NCBI RefSeq assembly: GCF_024753285.1
Contig: NZ_JANUGW010000002.1
Span: 310,001-374,000 of the forward strand
Source of the DNA: Massilia pinisoli
Lineage (GTDB): Bacteria; Pseudomonadota; Gammaproteobacteria; Burkholderiales; Burkholderiaceae_D
Length of the DNA stretch: 64,000 nucleotides
Reading direction: 5' to 3'
Below the pieces are notes generated by a model. That model was not told where the DNA came from, ran no database searches, and saw nothing but the letters and a program-made list of their open reading frames with translations. A program made the translations under genes and the position numbers. Positions 40,238 to 49,225 of the stretch are shown in pieces. The stretch's first letter is position 1; each line of letters begins with the position of its first letter.

Positions 40238-40694
40238 TCGATGGTGGCGGGGCGGCCGGACTGACGCCCTGGTCGATCGCCAGTTCGGTGCTCACGCGGC
40301 TAAGCAGGTTGCCTTCAAACCGGGGAAGTCCCCGCCAGATACGCTGTTACCGAACCGCGCTCGGCCAAGAAGTTTAGACTCCGGAGTACCGCTTGCTTCA
40401 CATGAAAAGTTCGGCGAATCATTTCTCGGTTACTCAGCGTAGCCGGTAGCGAGATTTCCAATGCAGGTTGGGTGTCGCGATTCTTCAGGCATGCAATTCT
40501 TTCCTTCGACTTTTCGCCGCGACCGAATTGCACATTGTCGTCGGTGACGGCGCCGCGGCGCCGGCATTTTCCATGATGGCTTATGCGTTGCCGGCCACAT
40601 CGCGCGGAAAACGCTGAAATATGTCATTCGTGGCATTGCCTGTTTTGGCGATCAGATATTGCAGCGCCGCCCCACCAATGCGGACCGCAAAGCG
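40238..40694. other. 457-base stretch with no recognisable gene
   Basis: The base composition is less GC-rich than in flanking genes and short frames on both strands lack SD signals or known motifs. It separates the efflux pair from the convergent DUF1570 gene. It could hold decayed coding sequence from the same acquisition event as the integrase, but nothing specific is visible. Confidence 0.5.
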
Positions 40695-42236
40695 TCAGGG
40701 CGCGCTCGGCGTCGAGGTCGACAGCAAATTCATCACCTCGCTCGTGCTCTTGCCTGCCTTGATCGCTTCGAGCGCCTTTTGGACGCGCGCCGCCCAGGCC
40801 CGGTTGTGCGGATCGTTGCCCAATGGGGCCAGCGCAGCGGCGGCCTTGTCGCGCCGGTTGTTGCGCAGATTGACCCAGCAATCGAAGGAGGCGTATTCCC
40901 ATACGGACGGCGCCAGGTAATGCGCACTGTCGGCGGCATTCAGCACGTTCGCATCCGGGTAATCCGGCTTGTTGCCGAAGCTGCGCGCCAGGTAGTACAG
41001 GTTCGCGGCGTCGAGCTTTTTGGTGCGGTAGGCGGCAATGAAGAACGTACGGGCCTGGTCCATGCGTTCGGATTTCGCCGCGCCTTCCGCTCGCTCGGCC
41101 TGGGCGAAACGCACGCGCCCCATCAGGTAATTCACCTCGAAATCGTCGGGGCGGGTAGCTTGGATCTCGGTGAGCGCTGCTTCCGCTTCGCCGAGTTCGC
41201 CAAACAGCAACTGCGCCTTTGCCAGTTCGAGGCGGTATTGCGGATCGCCGGCGAGCGCCGTCTTCTGGGCCGCGATGCCTGCGAGGAGCGCCTTGCCGTA
41301 CTCCCATGTGGGGCAGGTCGTCAGGAGTGACGCCTTCAGCACGTATTGCTCGGCACCCTTGGGCAGGCGCGTGACGCGGACCGACGACTCCGGATAATCA
41401 GCAATCGGCACGTTCATGAAAAACATGTTGTCGCTGTAGCGCTGCAGCACACGTTGCAGCGTATCGATCTTGATGCCGGTGGCGCTCTCCCAACTGGCAA
41501 TGGGATCGCCGCCGCCGCCCGCCGCGTTGAAATAGGCATACAACGCCTTGGTGCGCGCGGGATCGCTGAGCATGTAGTGCGCGAGCAGCCAGGACTGCGC
41601 GTAGAAGCGCCACATGGTGCGCGGATCGGCATCCTTGTCGCCGTCGATGCGGAATTTCGGATCGATGATCTTGTCGAAGCCGATCCAGTTTTCCTTGGCC
41701 AGCGTGTAGTTGCGCATGGTCGAGGATTCGCCGATGGAGATCGAGCCGCGGTCCGGATAAGCGGTGCTCAGGTATTCCGCGAATCCTTCGACGAACCAGG
41801 CCGGGTAATAGGTGCGCGCATGCTGGAACATCACGTGGTGCGCATATTCGTGAAACAGCGTCGTCAGGTTAGTCTCCTGTTGGCCGTAACCCGGTGCCTT
41901 CGCGTACGCGATGCTACCCTCGCCGCAGTGGAAATACACGCCGCCCACGTTGTCGGAGAAATTCGGGCGCACCACTTTCATCTGCTCCGGATCGGCAAGC
42001 AGATAGATCTGGAACTTCGCCTGCGTCGTGCCCCCGGCTCCGCCCAGAAGCAGGTTCGTCAGCGCGTGGAACGCTTCGAGCTTCTGGACGTAGCCGACCG
42101 TCTTGGCTTCCGTCGTGCTGCTGGTGATGACGAAATGCTCGGACTCAGCCCGCACCCAGTTTTCGGCGGCAGCGGCCGATGCGCCCAGGCAGGCGGACAG
42201 CGCAAGAACCTGCAGGCATTTCCCCAGCAATTTCAT
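40695..42236 (-). CDS. Exported DUF1570-type gluzincin-like metallopeptidase with TPR-like tail
   Basis: The 513-residue protein has a signal peptide (about 1-23, ending ASAAAA) and the zinc motif HEYAHH in TTLFHEYAHHVMFQHA, followed 20-odd residues later by WFVEGFAEYLS, which supplies the third ligand Glu of gluzincins. The C-terminal half is alpha-helical with TPR-like repeats (LGELGEAEAALTEIQATRPD). It is probably periplasmic; the substrate is unknown. I chose the ATG at 42236 for the signal peptide. It is divergent from the TonB-dependent receptor gene, with 240 bases between them. Confidence 0.8.
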   Translation of the reverse strand: MKLLGKCLQVLALSACLGASAAAAENWVRAESEHFVITSSTTEAKTVGYVQKLEAFHALTNLLLGGAGGTTQAKFQIYLLADPEQMKVVRPNFSDNVGGVYFHCGEGSIAYAKAPGYGQQETNLTTLFHEYAHHVMFQHARTYYPAWFVEGFAEYLSTAYPDRGSISIGESSTMRNYTLAKENWIGFDKIIDPKFRIDGDKDADPRTMWRFYAQSWLLAHYMLSDPARTKALYAYFNAAGGGGDPIASWESATGIKIDTLQRVLQRYSDNMFFMNVPIADYPESSVRVTRLPKGAEQYVLKASLLTTCPTWEYGKALLAGIAAQKTALAGDPQYRLELAKAQLLFGELGEAEAALTEIQATRPDDFEVNYLMGRVRFAQAERAEGAAKSERMDQARTFFIAAYRTKKLDAANLYYLARSFGNKPDYPDANVLNAADSAHYLAPSVWEYASFDCWVNLRNNRRDKAAAALAPLGNDPHNRAWAARVQKALEAIKAGKSTSEVMNLLSTSTPSAP

Positions 42237-42476
42237 CGATTGATCCTTATTGAATATTTGCGATTCACATAAATCGTCGCGTGCCGGCACGATGGCACAT
42301 TGGCAATTAGTTCCTGCTGTCAATACTACCGCAGCTCCGGCCGTCTGTGCATCTAAGTTTGGAATGCGGGACCATAGGGTCGGCTCCGTCACTGCTCATC
42401 GAATGGGATGTAGTGCGTTGTCGCGCCCAAACGGTTATGCTGCGTGCTGCAAAGTATCGAATTGTTGCATGGACCC

Positions 42477-44909
42477 ATGATGAAGATGAAGCAGAGGAGT
42501 TTGCGCGGAGGTATGAAGCCACATGCCGTCAGTCTTGCACTGACCACGACGGTTGCGGCCGCGGGCGTGCCGGCAGTCTGTCACGCTCAAGACAGCGTGC
42601 CAGTGGTCATGGTCACGGCGCAGAGCCGCAATCAGCAAATCCAGAACGTGCCGATCGCCATGCAGACGTTGGCCGGCAACGCGCTCAAGGATGTCGGCGT
42701 CGCCAACCTGGCCGACATGGACGCGTTCGTCCCGGGCTTGACGGTCGATGCGCTGCAATCGACCCGTCCTCTCATCTTCCTGCGTGGCGTCGGCACCGAG
42801 GACTACGGCATCGGCACGGACTCGCCGGTCGGTATCTACACGGACTCCGTGTACGTCGGCAAGACCGGCGGCGCGCTGCTGAACTTCATCGACGTCAAGC
42901 GGATCGAGGTGTTGAAAGGTCCGCAGGGTACGTTATTCGGACGCAATGCGGCCGCAGGCGTCATTTCCATTGTCACCAACGACCCGGTCGAGCGGCTCGA
43001 AGCCAGCGGACTGGTCCGAGTGGGAAACCGTGGGGCCGTCCATGCCGAGATGCTCTACAACACGCCGCTGGCCGAGGGGCTGGCGCTGCGCATCGCGGCG
43101 ATCGACCAGCGGGACAACGGCTGGGCCCGCAACACGTTCAACGGTCAGCGCAAGGGCGACGACGGCGTCAGCGGCTTGCGCGCCGCCCTGCGCTGGCGGC
43201 GCGACGACACCGACGCCATTCTCGGCTGGCAGCACGAGGTCATGCGCGTGTCCGGCCCGCCCGTATTTTCCCTCACGGGTGGGAAGATCGACTTCGGCGG
43301 ACCCTCGACCTGGGTCGATCCGCGCAAGCAGGCGCTGGCCAACGACGCCTCGCCCGATGCCCAGTCGCGCACGTTCGACGGCGTCACGCTGCGTGTGACG
43401 ACGCCGCTGCGCCACGCGACGCTGAGCAGCATCACCGCGTACCGCCACTTCAACACGCAGAACTGGCAGGACAATGACGGCTCGGCGAATCCGGCTGCGT
43501 ATATCGGCATCGGCAACGTCGAATCGAATTCGACCTGGCAGCAGGAGTTCAAGTTGAGCGGGCAGACCGGCGCGCTCGACTGGGTGGGGGGCGTCAGCGC
43601 CTACCGCGAGCGCGCCGTCCAGGCGGAGAAAGTGGACTTGACGACCCTTTCGCTGGATACGCTGATTCGCCACGCGGCCGGCAGCGCACCATACGCGACC
43701 CTGACCAGCCTCGCCCAGGGCATCGGCCGTGCCTCCGGTAATGGCGTGCTGCAAGGACTGAGCCTCGCCGGCCTGCCGTGGCGCGAGAGCATCTACGACA
43801 GGGGCGCATACCGTGCTTATGCCGCATATGGCGACATGCTTTGGCATCTGGACCCGGTCACCAACCTCACGCTTGGCGGCCGCTTCACGCACGATGACAA
43901 GACCTTCAGCTGGTATAACCCGCCGCGTACCGCGACCGAGCTCGACGCACGTCTCGCCGTCATGCGGCAAGCACAGCTGTTTCCGACCGCTGTCGCCCTG
44001 AAACTGCTGACCCCGCAACAGGCGGCGTCGCTGCAGGCAGTCGTCGCACGCAATGTCGAGTTCAGCAACGCCGTATCGAGCGCCACGCCGTTCCCGGCCT
44101 CGAGGAGCTGGAATAACTTCAGTCCGCGCATCGTTCTGGACCGTCATCTGACGCCGGACCGCATGGTGTACGGCTCGTGGAGCAAGGGCTATCTCGCCGG
44201 CGGTTTCGATGCCCTCGGGGTCAATGGCTATTACGACCAGGAACTGGTGACAAATATCGAGATCGGCATCAAGGGGCAACTGCGTGCGCTGGGCGTGTCC
44301 TACGATGCGTCGATCTTCCATTACGACTACACGAACCTGCAAAGCCTCATCCTGGTGCCGGGCAATGCCGGGGCCGGGGTGCCCAGCTACCAGGTCGTCA
44401 ACAGCGACCAGCGCGCCACGGGCGCCGAGCTGAACGCGCAGTGGACCGTCAACCGGATCTGGCGCCTGAACGGCGCGCTGGCCTATCTCGACCAGACCTA
44501 TGCGAACTACGTGTCGCCGACGGGTGTCAGGCTGGACGGGCAGCCGGTCGGGGCACCCCGCCTGAGCGCCACTGCCGGCGCCACCGCGCGCTGGCCGCTG
44601 TGGGCGGGCACGGCGGACTTCAACCTGATGCTCGGCTACATCGGCGCGCGGCGCTGCAATGCCGACACGACGGCGCAGGGAACGTGCAGCCCCGAGGGCA
44701 ATGTCGACACCGGCGCGGCACGCGAGAAAGTCGACATGCGCCTCGGCTGGTCGGCGCCGTCCGGGAACTGGGGCGTGGGCGTGGTCGTGACGAACCTCAC
44801 GAACAGGCAATACGTAACGGTCAGCACACTGGGTGCGGTCGTAGGCTCGCCTTACAGCTATGTGTCCAAGCCGCGTACGATCGCGCTTGAACTGCGTGGC
44901 GCCTTGTAA
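42477..44909 (+). CDS. TonB-dependent outer-membrane receptor
   Basis: Energy-coupled importer of a large or scarce ligand. The 810-residue protein has a signal peptide ending about AVCHAQ, a TonB-box-like VPVVMVTAQ, a plug domain with DVKRIEVLKGPQGTLFGRNA, and a C-terminal beta-barrel ending TIALELRGAL. It resembles the receptors of sphingomonad- and Caulobacter-type catabolic loci. The substrate is not deducible; the downstream neighbours (membrane AraC regulators and a polysaccharide deacetylase) hint at a glycan. ATGs at 42477, 42480 and 42513 are all possible starts. Confidence 0.9.
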   Translation: MMKMKQRSLRGGMKPHAVSLALTTTVAAAGVPAVCHAQDSVPVVMVTAQSRNQQIQNVPIAMQTLAGNALKDVGVANLADMDAFVPGLTVDALQSTRPLIFLRGVGTEDYGIGTDSPVGIYTDSVYVGKTGGALLNFIDVKRIEVLKGPQGTLFGRNAAAGVISIVTNDPVERLEASGLVRVGNRGAVHAEMLYNTPLAEGLALRIAAIDQRDNGWARNTFNGQRKGDDGVSGLRAALRWRRDDTDAILGWQHEVMRVSGPPVFSLTGGKIDFGGPSTWVDPRKQALANDASPDAQSRTFDGVTLRVTTPLRHATLSSITAYRHFNTQNWQDNDGSANPAAYIGIGNVESNSTWQQEFKLSGQTGALDWVGGVSAYRERAVQAEKVDLTTLSLDTLIRHAAGSAPYATLTSLAQGIGRASGNGVLQGLSLAGLPWRESIYDRGAYRAYAAYGDMLWHLDPVTNLTLGGRFTHDDKTFSWYNPPRTATELDARLAVMRQAQLFPTAVALKLLTPQQAASLQAVVARNVEFSNAVSSATPFPASRSWNNFSPRIVLDRHLTPDRMVYGSWSKGYLAGGFDALGVNGYYDQELVTNIEIGIKGQLRALGVSYDASIFHYDYTNLQSLILVPGNAGAGVPSYQVVNSDQRATGAELNAQWTVNRIWRLNGALAYLDQTYANYVSPTGVRLDGQPVGAPRLSATAGATARWPLWAGTADFNLMLGYIGARRCNADTTAQGTCSPEGNVDTGAAREKVDMRLGWSAPSGNWGVGVVVTNLTNRQYVTVSTLGAVVGSPYSYVSKPRTIALELRGAL

Positions 44910-44983
44910 GCGATGACCCGATGTGAGGAGGGCGGCGGCAGATCCGTTCCCGCGCTTACGCCGCAGCCATTCTCCCGCTAACC

Positions 44984-46174
44984 ATGCAGCACTTTTACAG
45001 GAAGGCGCTCGTCGCGTTCGTTTTCCTTCTGATTGCCGATGCGCTGATCGCGTGTTACTGCGTCTATCGAAGCAATCCATCCCTGTCGCTCATGCCGCCG
45101 GAACAAGGCACGACACGGTGGCACATTGCCCCCATCACGGACGTTTCGTTCGGCGGCGCGTCGACGGTGCGCATCCTGGATACGGCGCGACAGTCGCTCA
45201 GCTTCGACTTCAGGGTGTCGGGGACTATCGCGAATCCCTGGGCGTGGGCCGCATTGATGATCGACCGCGCGGACGGGAAGCCTGGCCTGGTGGATCTGTC
45301 GAAGTACTCGACCATTTCTTTTCTTGCCAAATGCCAGCCCGCAAATTCGCTGATACTCAACGTCGTCACGCGTGACGCGAGCGTCACGAAACAGGGCGTC
45401 AAGCAGACTTGGCTCCCCGTCATGACATATTTCTCTTGCAACGAGCGAGGCATGCCGGTGTCGCTGGACCTCACGCGCCTGACGATTCCGGGGTGGTGGT
45501 ACGAGGCTGAACATGTCGACATTGCGCGCAGGTCCTACAAGCTGGACCATGTGGTCAAACTGGAATTCGGTGCAGGCCCGTTCAGCCCGCACGAGACGGA
45601 TTCCCATGTCGAGATCAGTGATCTCGCGCTGCACGGGCGCGACGATCGCTACCTCATCGCGCTGGCGGTGGCGGTGGTGATCGGCTGGTGTGTGTTCGGC
45701 GTCTGGTTCTTCCGCGCGCAGTCGCGCGCGCTCATTGCGAAGGTGGACTCCCGCCTCAAGAAGGACCTGACTTTCGTAGCATATCGGCACTTGACCGTTG
45801 AACCGTTCGAGGACAAGGAAAAAGCGGCCATCCTGCGCTTCATTGCGTCACATTATGAGGATGCCGGACTGGACCTGGACGGTGTCGCCGCGGGCACGGG
45901 CGCCAACCGCAGCAAGATCAATGACGTGCTGAAAACGGAACTCGGCATGACGTTCAACAGCTACCTGAAGAAGCTGAGGTTGACCGAAGCCGCCCGATTG
46001 CTGACCGACGAAGCCGGCGCGACCGTGGCTGAAATCGCGCGTTCGGTCGGCTATGCCAACAGTGCGTACCTCAACAAGATATTCAAGGAAGAGTACGGCT
46101 GCTCGCCCAGGCAGTTCAGAACGTTGGCCGCCCGGTCGGACGTCCTTGACGAGCAAGAACCTGCAGGACAGTAG
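44984..46174 (+). CDS. Membrane-spanning AraC-family regulator with periplasmic sensor (copy 1)
   Basis: The 396-residue protein has a membrane helix at about 7-28, a periplasmic domain at about 29-220, a second helix at about 223-243 and a C-terminal AraC DNA-binding domain at about 280-385 (AEIARSVGYANSAYLNKIFKE, then YGCSPRQFRTLA). It should act as a one-component receptor that binds DNA while anchored in the membrane. The periplasmic domain carries DLSKYSTISF (104-113), GWW (170-172) and YKLDHVVKLEF, and aligns along its whole length with the sensor of the hybrid kinases at 56707 and 59077. A close paralogue lies at 47928. It follows the TonB receptor by 74 bases. Confidence 0.88.
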   Translation: MQHFYRKALVAFVFLLIADALIACYCVYRSNPSLSLMPPEQGTTRWHIAPITDVSFGGASTVRILDTARQSLSFDFRVSGTIANPWAWAALMIDRADGKPGLVDLSKYSTISFLAKCQPANSLILNVVTRDASVTKQGVKQTWLPVMTYFSCNERGMPVSLDLTRLTIPGWWYEAEHVDIARRSYKLDHVVKLEFGAGPFSPHETDSHVEISDLALHGRDDRYLIALAVAVVIGWCVFGVWFFRAQSRALIAKVDSRLKKDLTFVAYRHLTVEPFEDKEKAAILRFIASHYEDAGLDLDGVAAGTGANRSKINDVLKTELGMTFNSYLKKLRLTEAARLLTDEAGATVAEIARSVGYANSAYLNKIFKEEYGCSPRQFRTLAARSDVLDEQEPAGQ

Positions 46175-46407
46175 TTTCCGCAACAGCGCCCCTCGCGCCG
46201 TACGCGCTTCTCCATGTAGACCGCCTGGTCACTACAACAATCTGCGCACATTCCTATGAATTTTTGCACAGACAGGAAATTCCCCCAATAAGCGTTAGAG
46301 CGATCGCCTGATCGGCTTCTACGCTGGCACAGCGTGACTCGCGACGACGCGCGGTCACTTGTCGTCAATTCGAAAATTAAAAACAACCCATCCTTGGAGG
46401 AGTTATC
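46175..46407 (+). promoter_or_regulatory. Upstream region of the deacetylase gene with inverted repeats
   Basis: GTGAC-t-CGCG (46334-46343) and CGCG-cg-GTCAC (46348-46358) form an imperfect palindrome about 50 bases before the deacetylase start. Just upstream, ACGCT and AGCGT (46321-46335) form a second small repeat. These are candidate binding sites for the flanking AraC-type regulators; no clear -35/-10 pair was found. Confidence 0.35.
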
Positions 46408-47838
46408 TTGAACAGGAAGCGCACCCTACGTTTCGTCATCCCGGCCCTGTCGGTCGCATTTCTCGAAGCCTGCAGTGGAGGCAGCAAGGCGACCAACAGC
46501 CCCGACGTGCAGGCTGCCGGCAAGCCCTCGGCGGCGCCCGTACTGTCCGTCCCGGCGACCGTGAACGTCTATGAAGGTCTGACGGCGACTTTCCTGATGC
46601 CGTCGGCGACCGTCGGGGCAGGGCGCAGCGCGAGCTGGTCCATGTCGGGCCTTGACGCGGCGCGCTTCCAGATCGATCCCGCGACCGGCGCCCTGTCGTT
46701 CCGCCAGGCCCCCGACACCGCGAAGCCCGCCGACGCCGACGCCCACAACGACTATGACATCGTCGTGCAGGTCAGCGATGGCCAGCGCAGCACGCAGGCC
46801 CCGCTGAAGGTGCAGGTGCTGGCGTGGAACGACGGCGGTGCGGCCGGCCTGCCGCTGCCGCTCGCGGCCCGCGAGGTGGCACGTCCGGCCGGCACCACGG
46901 GACAGCCGGGGCTGCGCGTGCTCGACTGGGCCGGCTTCAAGGCCGCCATGTCCTACACCTTCGACGACTCGCAACCGTCGCAGATCGATCACTACCCTGA
47001 GCTGAAGGCCCAGCGCGTCCGCGTGACCTACTACATCAACCCGGTCGCCAACTGGTATCCGAACTTCGACGCGACCTGGAAGGACGCCGTCGCCCAGGGT
47101 TCGGAAATCGGCAACCACACCACGCACCATTGCAGGGCCGCGGAACTGACCGACAATGACCCCAACACGTGCCCGCAAGGACTGGGCAGCGCCGGGGCCG
47201 AGTTCGACGACACCAGCGACTACATCCGCACGAAGATCGGACAGTCCGGAGTCTGGACGAGCGCCTACCCGTTCGGCGACATGGACTACAAACCGGCGGC
47301 CACGTCGCGCTTCATGGTCGCGCGCGGTGTGTGGCCGGGAATGGTCGCGCCCGGCACCGGCAGCGATCTGATGAACCTGCCGCTTGCACAGGTCCCGGGC
47401 GCTGCCACGGCGGACGGCCATCCCGTGTCCGCGTTCAACACGGCCGTGGATACCGCCCTGGGCCAGGGCAAGTGGATGATCTACCTGTTCCACACGCTGG
47501 TGCCCACGACGCAGAACTGGGGTGGCGCGGAGAGCATCGCCGCGGTCACGGGCAATATGGCCTATGCCAAATCGTCGGGCACGATGTGGATCGACAGCGT
47601 CGTCAACATCGGCGCTTATTGGCGCGGCCAGCAGCTGCTGCAGGCGGCGACGCCCGCTACCCTCGGCGGCGTGACGACGTGGACCTGGACGCTGCCCCCC
47701 AACTTCCCGTCGGGCCGCAAGCTGCGTGTCGTCGTGAATGGCGGTACGCTGACGCAGAACGGCACGCCGCTGAGCTGGAATGCCCGCGGCTATTACGAGG
47801 TGTCGCTGGATGCGCAATCGCTGAGCTGGACGCAGTAA
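46408..47838 (+). CDS. Lipoprotein polysaccharide deacetylase (NodB-type) with cadherin-like N-terminal domain
   Basis: The 476-residue protein has a lipoprotein signal (FLEAC), a beta-sandwich region of cadherin/Ig-like type (about 45-140, with ATGALSFRQAPD), a NodB carbohydrate-esterase-4 domain (about 170-400) and a C-terminal beta domain. CE4 motifs seen are TFDD (motif 1), HTTHH (motif 2 metal-binding His pair) and AYPFGDMDY in place of motif 3. It would remove acetyl groups from an extracellular or periplasmic glycan. Translation starts at TTG 46408, fixed by a strong GGAGGAG at 46396-46402. It is flanked by the two membrane AraC regulators. Confidence 0.85.
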   Translation: MNRKRTLRFVIPALSVAFLEACSGGSKATNSPDVQAAGKPSAAPVLSVPATVNVYEGLTATFLMPSATVGAGRSASWSMSGLDAARFQIDPATGALSFRQAPDTAKPADADAHNDYDIVVQVSDGQRSTQAPLKVQVLAWNDGGAAGLPLPLAAREVARPAGTTGQPGLRVLDWAGFKAAMSYTFDDSQPSQIDHYPELKAQRVRVTYYINPVANWYPNFDATWKDAVAQGSEIGNHTTHHCRAAELTDNDPNTCPQGLGSAGAEFDDTSDYIRTKIGQSGVWTSAYPFGDMDYKPAATSRFMVARGVWPGMVAPGTGSDLMNLPLAQVPGAATADGHPVSAFNTAVDTALGQGKWMIYLFHTLVPTTQNWGGAESIAAVTGNMAYAKSSGTMWIDSVVNIGAYWRGQQLLQAATPATLGGVTTWTWTLPPNFPSGRKLRVVVNGGTLTQNGTPLSWNARGYYEVSLDAQSLSWTQ

Positions 47839-47846
47839 TCTCCGTT

Positions 47847-47874
47847 CTCGCCGGCGGGGCATGCCGCCGGCGAG
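47847..47874 (+). terminator. Strong GC hairpin after the deacetylase gene
   Basis: CTCGCCGGCGG (47847-47857) pairs perfectly with CCGCCGGCGAG (47864-47874) around a six-base loop. No T-run follows, so it may stabilise the mRNA 3' end or pause transcription rather than act as a full intrinsic terminator. Confidence 0.5.
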
Positions 47875-47927
47875 AGCTGATATGATCCGGGCGGGCTATC
47901 GGGACGGAACGAATCCGGCTGAGCGTT

Positions 47928-49142
47928 ATGCAAGAATTCTTCAGGAAGGCGCTCGTTGCGCTGATCCTTCTTCTGATCGTCGATGCGGTGGCAGCCGGTT
48001 TCTGCATCCATCAAAGCCATCCTTCCACGTCGCTCATCCCGAAAGGGCGAGGGTGGCCGCACTGGCGCCCGGTCACCACGACGGATGCCGCACTGGGCGG
48101 CACATCGACCATTCGCATTCTCGAGCCGGGCCGGCACTCGTTACGTTTCGATTTCAGGTTCACGGACGCCGCGAACTATCCCTACGTCGCGGCGGACATG
48201 CTGCTGGAAGACAGTCAGGGCAATGCCATGCCTGCGGACCTGTCGAGGTACACCACCGTGTCTTTCGTCGCCAAATGCGCGCCCGCGAACTCATTGTTGT
48301 TCGCCATGCCGCTATTCGACGCGACCGTCGCGAAGCCGGGCGAATTCTGGACGTATCCAACGCCGGGCACCTACTTCTCATGCAGCGAACGGGGAACGCC
48401 GGTGTCGCTGGACCTGACCCGTCTCAGCATTCCACAGTGGTGGTTCGGCGAGTACAAGGTCGATCCGGCGCGCCAGTCCTACAAGCTCGACCAGGTTGCC
48501 AAATTCGTGTTCGGGATCAGCCATCGCAGCCCGCGCGGCGTCGATTCGCATGTCGAGATCAGCGATTTCACGCTGCACGGGCGCGATGATCGCTACCTCG
48601 TCGCCCTGGCCGCCATCGTCGTGGCGGGCTGGGCCGCATTCGCTGTCTGGTTTTTACGGGCACACTCGCGCGCGCTGGCCGCGAGCCTTAATGCGCAGTT
48701 GAACAGCGACAGGTCGTTCGTCGCATACCGGGAATTGACCCTGGAACCCTTCAAGGACAAGGAAAAGGCCGCCATCCTGCAGTTCATCGGCATGCACTTC
48801 GCGGATCCTGAACTGAACATGGCCACCGTCACGGCGCGGATCGGCGCGGACCGCAAGAAAATCAACGAGATCCTGAAAATGGAGCTCGGCCTGACCTTTA
48901 CGGGCTACGTCAATACATTGAGGCTGACGGAAGCCGCACGGTTGCTGCAGGACCGGCAAGGCACCCCCATCGCGGAGATTGCATATTCGGTCGGTTATAC
49001 CAGCATCTCGCATTTCAACAAGGTGTTCAAGGAAGAGTACGGCTGCACGCCCGGGGTGTTCCGGCGCCTCGCGACCCAACGGGCAGCCTCGCCCGAACCC
49101 GCGCCGGCGGGCCCGCCGGATCCGCCGCTCGACACTGCTTGA
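47928..49142 (+). CDS. Membrane-spanning AraC-family regulator with periplasmic sensor (copy 2)
   Basis: The 404-residue paralogue of the protein at 44984 has the same layout: membrane helix (about 7-28), periplasmic sensor with DLSRYTTVSF, PQWW and YKLDQVAKFVF, second helix near 225-245, and AraC DNA-binding domain (AEIAYSVGYTSISHFNKVFK). The N-termini are nearly superimposable (MQEFFRKALVA against MQHFYRKALVA). The tail after the HTH is Pro/Ala-rich. It probably controls the adjacent deacetylase and receptor genes, perhaps with a different ligand from copy 1. Confidence 0.88.
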   Translation: MQEFFRKALVALILLLIVDAVAAGFCIHQSHPSTSLIPKGRGWPHWRPVTTTDAALGGTSTIRILEPGRHSLRFDFRFTDAANYPYVAADMLLEDSQGNAMPADLSRYTTVSFVAKCAPANSLLFAMPLFDATVAKPGEFWTYPTPGTYFSCSERGTPVSLDLTRLSIPQWWFGEYKVDPARQSYKLDQVAKFVFGISHRSPRGVDSHVEISDFTLHGRDDRYLVALAAIVVAGWAAFAVWFLRAHSRALAASLNAQLNSDRSFVAYRELTLEPFKDKEKAAILQFIGMHFADPELNMATVTARIGADRKKINEILKMELGLTFTGYVNTLRLTEAARLLQDRQGTPIAEIAYSVGYTSISHFNKVFKEEYGCTPGVFRRLATQRAASPEPAPAGPPDPPLDTA

Positions 49143-49225
49143 GGGCGTTCTGGTGTATGCCAGCGCACAGAGCAAGGACACGGTCCGGGATATATTGCAG
49201 TGCAACATAACTACTCCGAGGTCTT

